64,000 nt of DNA from Ursus arctos. Its lineage: Eukaryota; Chordata; Mammalia; Carnivora; Ursidae. Under the pieces are notes generated by a model. The model had not been told where the DNA came from. It saw only the letters and a program-made list of their open reading frames with translations, and did no database searches. The stretch's first letter is position 1. Every line of letters starts with the position of its first letter. A program made the position numbers and the translations under genes. Shown here in pieces: positions 1 through 10,688 of this stretch. The stretch is taken from the NCBI RefSeq assembly GCF_023065955.2, contig NC_079873.1, forward strand, positions 8,508,566 through 8,572,565, given 5' to 3'.

Positions 1-156
1 CTCAAAGAGGCACATGACTCCCTCCTCCCCCCAAAAGACTTAAAAGTGCTACTCAACAAATTGTCTCTATTCAATAAGCTTAATTAACAATGCACAAAAT
101 CTATTATTTCAAAGCTTTGAGTTGAATATATACTCAAATAAAGCAAAATTGTATTG

Positions 157-256
157 AGGGGCACCTGGCCGGCTCTTTCGATAGAGCATGAGACTCTTAA
201 TCTCAGGTGAGTTCGAGCCCCACATTGGGCATGGAGCCTACTAAAAAAAAATCTTA
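157..256 (+). mobile_element. Old tRNA-Lys-derived carnivore SINE
   Basis: The copy opens with the family start ggggcacctggc, carries the pol III B-box-like stretch gagttcgagcccc and ends in an A run at about 242-250. It is short and lacks the T/C-rich body of younger copies. SINEs of this family are moved by L1 proteins and code for nothing. The tRNA-like part is a relic, not a functional tRNA. Confidence 0.8.
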
Positions 257-1119
257 TTGAGCTCATTTATGTGATTGATTATTCCATCTGTACTTTCAGT
301 GGCTGGGATGAATTTATGGCAGCATACTTATAAAACCAAAGTGCCCTTGTGAGATGCTCAGCTTAGAGGGCACCTTATTTTGCAGGATGCACATTTGTTA
401 GTTTCTCAGCTTTCCTCACACACATCAAGAGGGTGTATCCAATAATAATCAATGATTCAAACCCCGCCAATTTGTACTCCCCATTCATAATTTTCCTCCA
501 GTATGCACTTCTATTTTCTGAAGTTTTTTAAGACGATAATTAGGGAGTCTTCTGTTTCAGTACAGTGGATTTCTAGAAGGAAACAACTGGGAAACATGTT
601 GGAATTACAGAGAGGAGATCGATTTAGACATTGCCGCACCCCCCCCCCCAGCCTTTTTTTTTTTTTTTTTCCCCTGGTTAAGAAGCACAGACCAACTCAG
701 TGCTTTGAAAAGCAAACAGAGAGGTCAGAAGGTCTTTCTCTAGGCAATTCAACATGAACTTGAAGGACCCTCGTCTGACAAGGACTGTGCTTTGCCCTTT
801 CAAAGCCTACTCTCAGGTAAAGATGGTTATCCTGTATTACAGATAATTGCTGATGGGGTTGAACACAATCCTCCCAGGGGACTGGGGCTAATGGGTTGGA
901 AGTTCTGTGTCTTGAATATATTTGCCATGGGAACACGTCCCCTTTCCAATACAAAACTCAAAAGCCCAAAGTGGGGGAATATGCACACACGCTCACTCAC
1001 ATACAAACCAGGTCCAGTAATCCCATCTTTCATTTTTTGTTTATATTTTTTCTGTTTTACTTATTCTATTTCTGTTTTTAACTATTATTGTTGTTGTTAC
1101 CTGATAATCATTTCTTAAT
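257..1119. other. Non-repetitive stretch, no gene seen
   Basis: I see no recognisable repeat or gene apart from a homopolymer pair at 639-670. The short open frames here lack homology that I recognise, and they overlap each other on both strands, which is expected by chance. Confidence 0.5.
638..674. repeat. C-run followed by T-run
   Basis: About eleven C are followed by a short spacer and about seventeen T. This is a low-complexity tract prone to length variation and sequencing error. Confidence 0.9.
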
Positions 1120-1240
1120 ATCAACCCTCCCTTCTGACTCATGATTTTGTGCAAATTGTTCCCTTCATCTGCAATGTTTTATCACTCATGTCTCTGCTCA
1201 GATGTCTCCTCCCTGGAGAAGCTTGCACACACTGACATCC
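1120..1240 (+). mobile_element. L2 LINE fragment (old)
   Basis: The stretch containing tctgctcagatgtctcctcc and ggagaagc matches the C-terminal ORF2 region of L2 in sense orientation, as I remember the consensus. It is highly diverged. Confidence 0.4.
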
Positions 1241-1244
1241 ATTC

Positions 1245-1320
1245 ATTTAATGACTCTATTTACTAACAGTGTACCTGGCACTGAGCTATATGCTAGTAGG
1301 AAGGTAACATTATACCATTA
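1245..1320 (-). mobile_element. L2 3' end fragment, reversed
   Basis: The words cattcatttaatgac and gtacctggcactgagc match the reverse complement of the L2 3' end (cctggcacatagtagg with a tgaatgaa tail). The fragment is short and diverged. Confidence 0.4.
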
Positions 1321-2102
1321 CGAAGCCAGTCTTTTGTCTCTTCGTGAGTATGTGAACACTTGACCATGACTTTTTTTGTCGGCTATGATTTTTGGTTGAA
1401 ACTTTCATCTAAAATGGGTACTATTCTGAGGTCTCACATTACCAGTATATCAGGATTGTGTTTTTTCTCCTTGCATTATCATGAGGAAAGAGGTAGCGAA
1501 ATGATAACATAGATAAATGGAGTTTTGAGAAGGTGCCTACAAGATTAATTTCCTGTTCTAACAAAGTGGATTGATTTATTTATTATCTAGTACAGTTAAA
1601 ACATGATTTGTAAGTACATAATTTCCTTACAGAAAATGCTTTATGAAGATGATACAAATAAGTACATTTTTATATTTTCTTGCATCTTAAATATAAAACT
1701 CATTTTATTGGAATATTATTGGAAAATTTTAATTCTGAGGTTTCACATGACCAGTAGCAACCATTTAATCCAACATATTTTCCAAAGAGCACATTATGAC
1801 TGAGATGTGGATGAGAGGCCTAAAGCTGATCACTGCACCCATCAAATCCTTTCTGTTAATTTTCCAGTGCTAGTTTGTGTACGCCTTTTGCCTTCAAAGT
1901 TCTACATAGTCATCTTTTGGCTTTAACACTGTACCTTCACAGTTTTTACCTCTGTGACATCCCTGAAATTCTATTTCTATTTCTGGAGCATATATTCTAA
2001 GACATTCTTGTATCCTCACAATTTACTAGTTTAGTGAAATTATGTGTGCCATGTGCCATAGCAAATAAAATTTTAAGAGTGTATTTAAAATTATCATGCT
2101 CA
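1321..2102. other. AT-rich unique stretch, no gene seen
   Basis: No repeat family or coding signal is recognised. The composition is AT-rich throughout. Confidence 0.5.
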
Positions 2103-2230
2103 GGGCACCTGGGTGGCTTAGTCAGTTAAGTGTTCGACTCTCAATCTCAGCTCAGGTCTTGATCTCAGGGTCATGAGTTTAAGTCCCACACTGGGCTCCA
2201 TGCTGAACATGGATCCTACTTTTTAAAAAA
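2103..2230 (+). mobile_element. Carnivore SINE, short old form
   Basis: It starts gggcacctgggtggctta, has a B-box-like gagtttaagtcccaca and ends in a short A tract near 2230. It lacks the T/C-rich 3' body, so it belongs to an older, shorter subfamily. Confidence 0.85.
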
Positions 2231-2826
2231 ATTGTCATTCTCTGTATAAAGGACTTTGAGAACTTTCTAGAATGTATTTGTCAGTAGGGCTGACATTTTC
2301 AGTTTTCTATACCAGATTTGAACACCATTGCTGAATCATTACATACTTGTTTTTACTCCTCCATTTATCCAGATTCAAGTTGTACTTCCTCTATTGGACT
2401 GTTCTCTGATAAGTCTAGAATACACTAACAACTTTTTCTAGATATCCATAGAATTTATTTCTAATGTTAAAATATTCTGATTCTCAGGTATATGCTTAGT
2501 GTACTGTTATTGATTGAGGCATATTTGCTAATCGTTTTCTTTGTAAAATATTAGTATTCCCAAATATATTACAAATTTCTTAGAATTATGTTTCCAACTT
2601 TTCTCACATTACCCAGTAGCCCTGAATAAATACTTACGAAATTGAATTGAATATGGAAAAGAGGACTTCATGAAGAAGATCTACTCTAAATGCATAAGTC
2701 AGATCTTGGCATATATTCTGCCCTCCAGTTGGTAGGCATGTTTCAATATAGTTCTTCCAAGTGTTTTGGCTTTTAAAATTTCTGTTATCTCCTATGCAAG
2801 CAGAACATGTATATCTGCTACACTTG
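2231..2826. other. Unique AT-rich stretch, no gene seen
   Basis: No repeat or coding unit is recognised. Confidence 0.5.
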
Positions 2827-3340
2827 CTGTGTAATGAAGCACCCAAAACCTAATAGCTTGAAACAGACTTATTATTTTTCATCATTTCTGTGGATTGGGA
2901 TCAGCAGGGTGGCTCATCTGCTGCTTGAGTTCTCAGCTGGAGCCACTTGTGAAAGCTAGGAGGTCACCTGGAGCTGGAATGTCCAACATGGCTGTGCTCA
3001 CATATCTGGCATCTCAGCTGCAGTGCCTAGAGCTGAGGGCTAGCTAGCCCTCTCCCTCCTTTCTCATTCAGCAGTCTGGCTCAAGTTTGTTTTTACATGG
3101 CAACTGGGTTCTAAGCAGACAAAAAGTGGAAGCTGCTAAGCTTACTCAGGCCTAGACCTAGAAATCACATAACTTTACTTCTGCCACATTCTCCTGGTCC
3201 AGACAGGTCACAGAACAAGCCAGATTTAAGGGGAGGGACTCCACCTCTCAATGGGAGGAGCAGCAGAGTCACACTGCAGAAGGACAGGTAGGGTGGGAGG
3301 AACCGTTGGCAGCCATTTTTGTGGATAATCTATCACAGCA
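2827..3340 (-). mobile_element. Ancient MLT-like interspersed repeat
   Basis: The order of words (gtgtaatgaagcacccaaaa, gtggattgggatcagcag, cacattctcctggtcc, ending gtggataatctatcac) matches a common old mammalian repeat. Its start resembles reversed MLT1 LTRs. A second copy lies at 44487-44990. The exact family name is uncertain. Confidence 0.55.
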
Positions 3341-3454
3341 TGGTAGTGTGGTAGGAATGTGAAATGATCTAGATAAACTAAAAATTTTGCATCTTAGAAA
3401 GCCAAAGCCTAGAGAAATGAGATGGCTTGCCCAAGGTCACACAGCTGGTTTCCC

Positions 3455-3610
3455 AGAACTTTGTTACACCAAGTGTGGCCCCTGGACCAGCAGCGTCAGG
3501 ACTGGGAACTTACCAGAAATGCAGACTCTCAGGCTCCACTCCAGATTTGCTGAACCAGAATCTGCCTTTTCCCAAGATCCCCAAGGGCTCTGAATGCCCA
3601 TCAAAGTGTG
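3455..3610 (+). mobile_element. MER5A-like hAT DNA transposon relic
   Basis: The words aagtgtggcccctggaccag, cagaaatgcagactctcagg and ctgaaccagaatctg follow the MER5A consensus in order. This is a non-autonomous hAT-Charlie element with no coding capacity. Confidence 0.75.
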
Positions 3611-3744
3611 CTGAAAAGCTCCATTGCTACTTTTACTTCCAAAACCAAGACGGAAGACCTACCACCTATGAAATAAGAATGTTTTACCTTCAGAGACTTG
3701 TCTCAGCACGGAAAAGGTTTCTTTTACTTAACTGCTACTATGTA

Positions 3745-3922
3745 TTTTTTGAAGCACTGCCCTGAGCTCTTTAAAGTTATTACTGAATTTAATTCTCACA
3801 GCAACTTTCATTATTATTATATTATTAATAATTATTATAATTTACATTTTACAAAAGAGCAGACTGATGTTTCAAAACCCGCACTTGTACATGATGGAGC
3901 CGAATTCAAACCTAGGGTTTTC
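3745..3922 (-). mobile_element. MIR SINE, left part (split by L1)
   Basis: The reversed MIR core is visible: aattctcacagcaac, then a TTATTA-rich stretch, then tttacaaaagagcagactga. The element stops at an L1 insertion and resumes at 4951, where the text continues into tctgactccaaactcc as expected for MIR. Confidence 0.7.
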
Positions 3923-3923
3923 T

Positions 3924-4950
3924 TTTTTTTTTTTTTTAATGATTTTTTATTATATTATGTTAGTCACCATACAGTACATCCCCGGTTTCCCATGCAAGGC
4001 TCGATGATTCATTAGTTGTGTATAACACCCAGTGCACCATGCAGTACGTGCCCTCCTTACTACCCATCACCAGTCTATCCCATTCCCCCACCCCCCTCCC
4101 CTCCGAGGCCCTCAGTTTGTTTCTCATAGTCCATAGTCTCTCATGTTTCATTCCCCCTTCTGATTACCCCCCCTTTCTTTATCCCATTCTTCTCCTACCG
4201 ATCTTCCTAGTTTTTATGTTCCATAGATGAGAGAAATCATATGATAGTTGTCTTTCTCTGCCTGACTTATTTCACTTAGCATTATCTCCTCCAGTGCCGT
4301 CCATGTTGTAGCAAATGTTGAGAACTCGTTCTTTCTGATAGCTGAGTAATATTCCATTGTATATATGGACCACAACTTCTTAATCCAGTCATCTGTTGAA
4401 GGGCATCTCGGCTCCTTCCACGATTTAGCTATTGTGGACATTGCTGCTATGAACATTGGGGTGCATATGGCCCTTCTCTTTACTACGTCTGTATCTTTGG
4501 GGTAAACACCCAGTAGTGCAATGGCTGGATCATAGGGTAGCTCAATTTTTAACTTTTTAAGGGACCTCCACACTGTTTTCCAGAGTGGCTGTACCAACTT
4601 GCATTCCCACCAACAATGTAGGAGGGATCCCCTTTCTCCACATCCTCTCCAACAGTTGTTGTCTCTTGCCTTGTCTATTTTTGCCATTCTAACTGGCGTA
4701 AGGTGGTATCTCAGTGTGGTTTTGATTTGAATTTCCTTGATGGCTAATGATTTTGAACATTTTTTCATGTGTCTCTTAGCCATTTGTATGTCTTCATTGG
4801 AAAAGTGTCTGTTCATATCTTCTGCCCATTTTTTGATTTGTTTATTTGTTTCTCGTGTATTGAGTTTGAGAAGTTCTTTGTAGATCTTGGATACCAGTCC
4901 TTTATCTGTAGTGTCATTTGCAAATATATTCTCCCATTCCATGGGCTGCC
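3924..4950 (-). mobile_element. Young 5'-truncated L1 with target-site duplication
   Basis: The T-run at 3924-3937 is the reversed poly(A) tail. The body is the 3' UTR and ORF2 C-terminus read on the minus strand. The 17-base repeat caaacctagggttttct flanks it at 3907-3923 and 4951-4967, identical on both sides. That is a textbook target-primed insertion, and it interrupts a MIR. The intact TSD and open frame point to a recent event. Confidence 0.95.
4214..4950 (-). pseudogene. L1 ORF2 C-terminal fragment, open frame
   Basis: About 245 codons read without a stop as the C-terminal part of L1 ORF2p. Motifs include [29 protein letters not shown], a cysteine/histidine cluster ([18 protein letters not shown]) typical of the ORF2p C-terminal domain, and [19 protein letters not shown]. 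The endonuclease and reverse transcriptase parts are absent because of 5' truncation, so the piece cannot act alone. The apparent N-terminal residues before GQPMEW come from host DNA. Confidence 0.93.
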
Positions 4951-5010
4951 CAAACCTAGGGTTTTCTGACTCCAAACTCCATGCCCTTAATTATGGGACC
5001 ATATACACTG
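4951..5010 (-). mobile_element. MIR SINE, right part
   Basis: This continues the MIR broken at 3922. The duplicated target is followed by gactccaaactccatgccc, the usual MIR wording. Confidence 0.6.
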
Positions 5011-5868
5011 GCAACTACCACATAGCAGCTGTGAAGGAGTCTAAATGTTTAGAGAAAGAGCTTGTTTGAGGGGAGCTGTGGCGTGTGGCTCAGCCTGGTG
5101 AGCGGTTGCTTCTCTGCCGATGCCCTCCCACTCCCACCTTGCCTAAAATGCAGAGAGTGGCAGGCCTGTGACAGATGGCAAGGCCCCACTCTGCTCTATG
5201 CACCCTGCTCCCTGTTCCTGGGCACACAGCTGCCTGAGACAGGCCTTGCCAGTTGGGCGGCTGCCTCCTGAAGTGTCTCCAAGGGCTGTTGCTCAGAGAG
5301 TGCAGTCCAGTGTTTTCCCTTTTAGATGTGTCTTCTCTCTGCTTCTAGGTCTCCACCTGGAACAGAGAACACTGTTTGGGTTCTGACGGGGAGCCCGTGC
5401 CAGACCTTGCGCTGCACATAACAGGTGGTATGTGGACAAAGCTCATCCCAGAGTGGGTGAGCCAAGGCAAGGAGCAGGGAACAGGGACCGGCTTCTGGAT
5501 CCCTGCTTCTGGGAGAGCTTGGCACCTGCCAGAGCTTCTTTCCAACAGCTGTGCGTGGGATGGAAAGGCAGTTTCCTCCATGCTGTTCCCTTTCCAGGAA
5601 TGAGAGGAAGGAATGAGGAATGAGGAGCAAGTGCAAGCAAGGGCACTCCTCTTCCTAGACCCAGGAGCTGAGGGAAGAGGGGGCCAAGAAAGAAAGCTCC
5701 AGAACCTTTCCATCTTAGAGTAAACAGAGCAATATTTATGTTTGATTTGGTCCCGTCAGCACTTTATGCCACCACTAGATAGGTTAACACTTGCTATCTG
5801 ACACTGAATGTGCGGTATGAGCTAGCTTGGGTGCTGTGATTACCCTCTCTTGATTAAAATCTACATGC
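5011..5868. other. GC-richer unique stretch, doubtful exon at 5350-5424
   Basis: This part is GC-richer than its surroundings and open in several frames on both strands. A pyrimidine-rich tract ending ctgcttctag precedes 5350, and acaggtggta follows the frame near 5424, so a 75-base exon is formally possible. The donor is not canonical beyond GT, the frames overlap on both strands and I recognise no protein. Confidence 0.3.
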
Positions 5869-6055
5869 TATCACTTTCTTTAGGTAAGTTACTTGATCTT
5901 GATAAGCCTCAAGGTTCTCATCTGGAAATTGGGAGTAATAATTTTATCTCCTCATATGATTGCTGTGAGCAATAAATGGGAATACATGGGAAAATACATG
6001 TACATTACATAGCCCAATAACTGGCATTTAATATATACCTGATAAATGTTATTTA
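5869..6055 (+). mobile_element. MIR SINE
   Basis: Sense MIR wording is present: aagttacttgatcttgataa, gcctcaaggttctcatctgg and gattgctgtgagcaataaat. It ends with cataactggcat-like sequence. The copy is old and diverged. Confidence 0.65.
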
Positions 6056-6094
6056 GTAGTATTAAAATGTTGTTGAGGAATGTTAAAATTTTTG

Positions 6095-6215
6095 TGAGGG
6101 TAGAAACTGTCTTGTTCACTGTCATATCCCCAGCCCCCAGAACAGTTTCTGGCACATAGTAGATACTGGTTAATTATTTGATGAATGAATGAATTGATGA
6201 ATGAATTAATATGTA
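6095..6215 (+). mobile_element. L2 3' end
   Basis: The sequence gagggtagaaactgtcttg, then tatccccagcccccag, ctggcacatagtagat and the repeated tgaatgaatgaat match the L2 3' terminus. Confidence 0.8.
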
Positions 6216-6540
6216 AACTCTATAATAGTCTAGAATTCTTCTTGTGCTTTATCAGAGGACTTGATGGCTTTAGGTTTAGAAGGTTGAGTATGTGATTGTG
6301 TTTGTGTGTCTGTATACATAGGAGGTGTATATATGCATATAGACAGGGATAGATGCTTGTTTGGGCAGAGATGACACTGCCTTTTTTACCTGGCGCTAGC
6401 TGTCTTCCTATCTCCCTCTCTCCTTCCTTCGTGTCACTGCACACTCTTGCATATTCCTGCTCTCAATGCGCTCTTTCTTACCTTCCATTCCATTCCATTG
6501 CATACCATTTTGGCTTTGGTGTTAAAATCCTGCCTCAGAG

Positions 6541-6740
6541 GGGGCGCCTGAGTGGCACAGCAGTTAAGCGTCTGCCTTCGGCTCAGGGCGTGATCCTGGC
6601 GTTGTGGGATCGAGCCCCACATCAGGCTCCTCTGCTATGAGCCTGCTTCTTCCTCTCCCACTCCCCCTGCTTGTGTTCCCTCTCTTGCTGGCTGTCTCTA
6701 TCTCTGTCGAATAAATAAAGAAAATCTTAAAAAAAAAAAA
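6541..6740 (+). mobile_element. Young carnivore SINE with TSD
   Basis: This is a full-length element with a (T/C)-rich body, an aataaataaag motif and an A-tail. The 15-base TSD aatcctgcctcagag is perfect at 6526-6540 and 6741-6755. Confidence 0.97.
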
Positions 6741-6870
6741 AATCCTGCCTCAGAGCCCATTGAGACAGCATTCATACTCACAGTAGACCCAGGGTGTTTT
6801 CCAAGTGAAACAGTACAGCCTTTCTGCTCTAACGATGGTCTTGCAATGGTGCGCTCGCTTGCTTTTGTCG

Positions 6871-7430
6871 TGTTAAACAAAGTTCGGAGAAGTAAGTTTG
6901 AAGATTTAATTGCTTTATTGAACGATTTATGAATTGGTCAGCATCCTGTTTAGCAAGTAGGGGGGAGTTCCACTGAGCTAAATAAAAGAAAGTTTTCTAA
7001 AGGTGGAGAGAGACCATTAAAAAAAGAAGAAACAAATATATTAGCAAGGAATGCATTGTTTAGGCAAGTTTGCCCTCCTAAGGGGAATGGAAGAGGTCTA
7101 TCAGTAAATTTCCTAGTATTGATCGGGATATTCCACGTTGACTGGTTAAAGGTTACATTCCTGGAGGGTTAAAACTATAGTTAGGTTAGGTTTTAAGTCT
7201 TGGTTTACCGACTCGAGGTCTTAATCTAAGCGATACCATTTTGTACCTGTGGTTTTCTTTTTAACTGTTGTGATTCAACTGCTAGGGCAGTCATTTTGCG
7301 GTCCTCCTTGGGATTGTGAGTGGTCTCCCAATCTTGGCCTGTTGAAAGCCAGGAGGCTCTGACTACCACCAGCTCCTTCACTCCCATGTGTGTTGGAAGG
7401 AAGACAGGATACGAAAAGGGACCCACGTGC
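6871..7430 (-). mobile_element. Probable LTR (ERVL-like), minus strand
   Basis: Read on the minus strand the sequence contains an AATAAA signal (plus 6914-6919) about 44 bases before a TTGTTTAACA end, which suits an LTR U5 boundary at 6871. The far boundary is unclear, and part of 7230-7430 may be internal ERV sequence. No viral gene is preserved. I recognise the text as a mammalian LTR type but cannot name the family securely. Confidence 0.5.
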
Positions 7431-7804
7431 ACTAGGATACAACCAGAAGCGTAAGAATGAGTACATACAAATCTGGTGTGTAGAGAATGGATTTATAATG
7501 ATCAATAATTAAGTTCCGAGATGATGAAACTGAGGGGACTTTCCATAGTGAAAGAAAGGGCAAAGAATGAAAGAAGTCTAACCTTGCATTTCCCCGGGCT
7601 CTGCAACTTTTGGTCAGAGATCAGGAAAGTGGAACACGGATCGTGGGCATGGCTTGCTCTCTTATTCCTCAGGTATCTGGTGTTTCCTGGAGGGATGATT
7701 TTATAATAAGAATTCAGAATAGAATATGTTCTTTTAGAAATGAGGCTTGCGATGGGTCTCAACCCCAGAATTTGCTTCAGAATCAATGAATATTTGTTAC
7801 TTTG
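7431..7804. other. Unique stretch, no gene seen
   Basis: No repeat or coding signal is recognised. Confidence 0.45.
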
Positions 7805-8200
7805 TTAAATAACCCTTTTTATTTTAGAATAAGTTCAGATTTACAAAAGAGTTTAGAAGATACCCCAGGTAGTTTGCATGCAGCCCTCACCCAATTCCTC
7901 CCATTGTTAACACCTTAGGCTTCCATGGTGCTTGGATACATTACTATTAACTAAACTTCAGACTTTATTTAGATTTCATCAGTCTTTCTACTATTCCTTT
8001 TTGTGTTCAAGGATCCCATCCAGAATACTACATTGCATTTAGGTGTCACGTCTCCCCAGTCTTTGGTCTGTAACAGTTTCTCTGTGTTTCCTTCTTCTCC
8101 ATGACCTTGATCGTCTTGAGGAATCCTAGTCAGGAGTATAGTTACTTTTTTCAAGTTTCAAGTTCATTCTGATTCTGAAGGGCACCACTGTTAGGCTCTC
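7805..8200 (-). mobile_element. L1M 3' UTR, minus strand
   Basis: Consecutive words match the reversed 3' UTR of old mammalian L1M elements: aataagttcagatttacaa, cattactattaactaaac, gatcccatccagaatac and ccatgaccttgatcgtcttg. Confidence 0.75.
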
Positions 8201-8495
8201 CTTCCTGTATAGGTGTATAGGTGCTTGGGCTTGCATTTCTTTTCTGTATATATATATATTTTTTTTTTTTTCCTGGGTTCTTAAAGGTTTTATTAAGATT
8301 TCTTAACTGCCTGTCACATATCTATGACATTTTGGTGACAACCTATTTTTGGTTAGGGATGAAAACATATTTTGGCTGTAATAGAAGCAGGTTAAGTTGA
8401 ATTTGAGATTTAGCCATGTCAAAACATATTATATGGCCAAGCACTTTGGTATAAGAATCTTTGGCTAAAAAAACTTTTATGGCGGTGATAAAGAC
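8201..8495. other. Unique stretch with TA and T runs
   Basis: A short (TA)n and a T-run lie at about 8248-8272. Nothing else is recognised; the left part may be further L1M 3' UTR. Confidence 0.4.
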
Positions 8496-8573
8496 AATAA
8501 TCGCTTACTGAGTGCTGACTGTGAATGAGGTAGTGTCTTCAGTGAGTTAGACATGGCAAGGCATTTAACTCTG
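8496..8573 (-). mobile_element. MIR SINE, left part
   Basis: Reversed MIR wording (aataatcgcttactgagtgc, gcatttaactctgtga) stops where an ancestral repeat begins and resumes at 9543 with ttatcatatgaggtag. Confidence 0.6.
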
Positions 8574-8882
8574 TGATAGCTTTAGATGTGTCAACTTGGC
8601 TAGGCTCAACGACGACAGCCCGGTGGTTTCCTTCTAGGGAATTCTGTTTCTGGTTAGGGCAGGCTGCAAGGGATATTCTCAAGAGTATCAAAGGAAGAAA
8701 GAGACACAGTGACTATTTTGTAGCATACACATCTTATCTGAGTTATTCAAACTAGTCTAGATGCTGCCATGAAAAGATTTTCCAGGTGTGATTAAGACAC
8801 ATAATCAGTTGATTTTAAGTTGATCAAAAGGCAATTACTCTGAGTGAGCCTGACCTAGTCAATTAGAAGGTCTTTAAAAGAG

Positions 8883-9087
8883 GGGCGCCTGGGTGGCTCA
8901 GTCGTTAAGCGTCTGCCTTCGGCTCAGGGTGTGATCCCTGCGTTCTGGGATCGAGCCCCACATCGGGCTCCTCTGCTGGGAGTCTGCTTCTTCCTCTCCC
9001 ACTCCCCCTGCTTGTGTTCCCTCTCTCGCTGGCTGTCTCTCTCTCTGTCAAATAAATAAATAAAAATCTAAAAAAAAAAAAAAAAAA
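8883..9087 (+). mobile_element. Young carnivore SINE with TSD
   Basis: This is a full-length copy with a long A-tail. The 18-base TSD agaaggtctttaaaagag is perfect at 8865-8882 and 9088-9105. Confidence 0.97.
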
Positions 9088-9140
9088 AGAAGGTCTTTAA
9101 AAGAGAACTTATGCTTCCCTGAGTTAAGAGATGTTTATGG

Positions 9141-9341
9141 GGGGTGCTTGGGGGGCTCAGTTGGTTAAGCATCTGCCTTTGGCTTGGGTCATGATTCCAG
9201 GATCCTGGGATCAAGCCCCAAACCGGGCTCCCTGCTCAGCAGGGAGTCTGCTTGTCTCTCTCCCCCTGCCCCTCCCCTTGCTCATGCTCTCTCTCTCTCT
9301 CATTCTTTCAGATGAATAAATAAAAAATCTTAAAAAAAAAA
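9141..9341 (+). mobile_element. Carnivore SINE with TSD
   Basis: The TSD agatgtttatgg lies at 9129-9140 and 9342-9353. Substitutions in the head (ggggtgcttgggggg) mark a somewhat older subfamily than its neighbour. Confidence 0.95.
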
Positions 9342-9477
9342 AGATGTTTATGGACAAGCTGAAGTTTATGCCTGTGGACCTGCAGCGTGCTTATGATCCT
9401 ACCTTCCTGACCGTCTGCCGTAAAGACGTCGGGCTTCATAAGCAGCCTTTACAACTACATGAGCCAGTTCCTTGTAA

Positions 9478-9500
9478 AATACACACACGCACACACACAC
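9478..9500. repeat. (CA)n microsatellite
   Basis: An imperfect run of about eleven CA units sits inside the ancestral repeat. Confidence 0.9.
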
Positions 9501-9542
9501 GATCTCCTACTGGCTCTGCTTCTCAGATTGAACCCTGACTGA

Positions 9543-9715
9543 TGGAAGCCCTTATCATATGAGGTAGTTATTCCCATTTACATCTGGAGTAGCCAAAGCA
9601 CAGAGAGATTAAATAACTTGTCCAGGATCACATAATCAGTAAATGACAGTTGGAATTCAAACCCAGGGAGTTTAATCCCAAAACTAGCTCTTGACTGCTT
9701 TATTATACTGACTCC
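9543..9715 (-). mobile_element. MIR SINE, right part
   Basis: Reversed MIR core: attcccatttacatctg, aaagcacagagagatt, aacttgtccaggatcac and ggaattcaaacccaggg. Confidence 0.8.
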
Positions 9716-9787
9716 TCTCTAGGTTGTGGAATGTATAAATGAAGGGAGCCAGTGTCAACCATAACAAGAATGATTAATCTGGAGTAG

Positions 9788-9965
9788 TGATTCTCAGCCC
9801 CGGCCACACATTAGAATCTTATGGGAAGCTGTAGAATTCCCAATGCCTGGGGTGAACCCCAGACCAATTACATCAGGCTCTGTGGAAGTGAAGCCCACGC
9901 AATCAGTGTTTTTAAAGTTCTCCCCAGAATTCCAGTGCACAGCCAAATTCTAGAATCACTGCTCT
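9788..9965 (+). mobile_element. MER5-like hAT relic
   Basis: The left end agtgattctcagcc and right end ttctagaatcactgctc form diverged inverted ends, with MER5-type internal wording (gggaagctgtagaattcc, ccagaccaattacatcag). Confidence 0.65.
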
Positions 9966-9971
9966 AGACTA

Positions 9972-10150
9972 GAGCAGTATGTTTCAGACTTTGATGTGTG
10001 TGAGACTCACCTGGGCATGGTGTTAAAATGTAGTTTCTAACTCAGTATGCCTGGGTAGGGGCATAGATTCTGTAGCTGGAAGAGGCTCCTCCTGGACGAT
10101 TATGATATTGTTGGTGCAGGGACCACATTTGGGCAGCGAGGCTCTTAAGA
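9972..10150 (-). mobile_element. MER5A-like hAT relic
   Basis: Reversed MER5A wording: cagactttgatgtgtg, actcacctgggcatggtgtt and, near the end, gcagggaccacatttggg. It abuts the previous MER5 copy. Confidence 0.65.
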
Positions 10151-10472
10151 GTCCCTCAAAGTAAAGGATATTTGAGAGGAGGTGAGAGACGAGAAAAGAG
10201 GAGGGTATTGTTGGCTGTGAATTATAGGATATGGAGCGGTCTACGTGGAGCATGTGAGAGAGGGCCCTGGGGACAGACCAAGCAAGCAGAGATACCTGCC
10301 TGATGGGTGCACCCAGCTGGATGTGGGGGCTGGGGGCTCAGGGAGGTTCGTTGGGAAAAGGTCTTAGAGCTTCCTCTGAGAAATATGAACTCAGAGGACT
10401 GGAAAGATTCCCAAACTGTTGATTTGGACAAAATGATTCTTGCTCTTGCTTGTATAACAGATTATAGTAGAG
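10151..10472. other. Unique stretch, no gene seen
   Basis: This purine-rich, non-repetitive sequence has overlapping open frames on both strands and no recognised protein. Confidence 0.45.
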
Positions 10473-10688
10473 CATGGTTTCTGAACAGCAGCACCGATTG
10501 ACATTTAGGGCCAGATGATTCCGTATTGTGGGGCGTCCTGTGCATTGTAGGCTTTGAGCAGCAGTCCTGGCCTCCACCGTCTAGGTGCCAGGAGCCCCCC
10601 TCGTTGTAACAACCAAAAATGTCTCCAGACATTGCCAAATGTGCCCTGGGGGACGAGATTGCCTCTGTTTGGTTGAGATCCCCTGGAA
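10473..10688 (-). mobile_element. MER20 hAT relic
   Basis: The reversed MER20 consensus can be followed end to end: attgacatttagggccag, gtcctgtgcattgtaggc, accaaaaatgtctccagaca and tttggttgagatcccctg. Confidence 0.88.

Larger units (their letters stand above)
8574..9542 (+). mobile_element. Ancestral mammalian repeat hosting two SINEs
   Basis: It starts tagatgtgtcaacttggcta and ends ttgaaccctgactgatg, the ends of a common old repeat; a second copy is at 27350-27668. Two SINEs at 8883-9087 and 9141-9341 split it. The ends and the terminal (CA)-rich part look LTR-like, but I cannot name the family. Confidence 0.6.

Noticed and set aside
6541..6640. True tRNA genes within the SINE heads
   Set aside because: A- and B-box-like words come from the tRNA-Lys ancestry of the SINE. 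No complete cloverleaf with a paired acceptor stem is evident.
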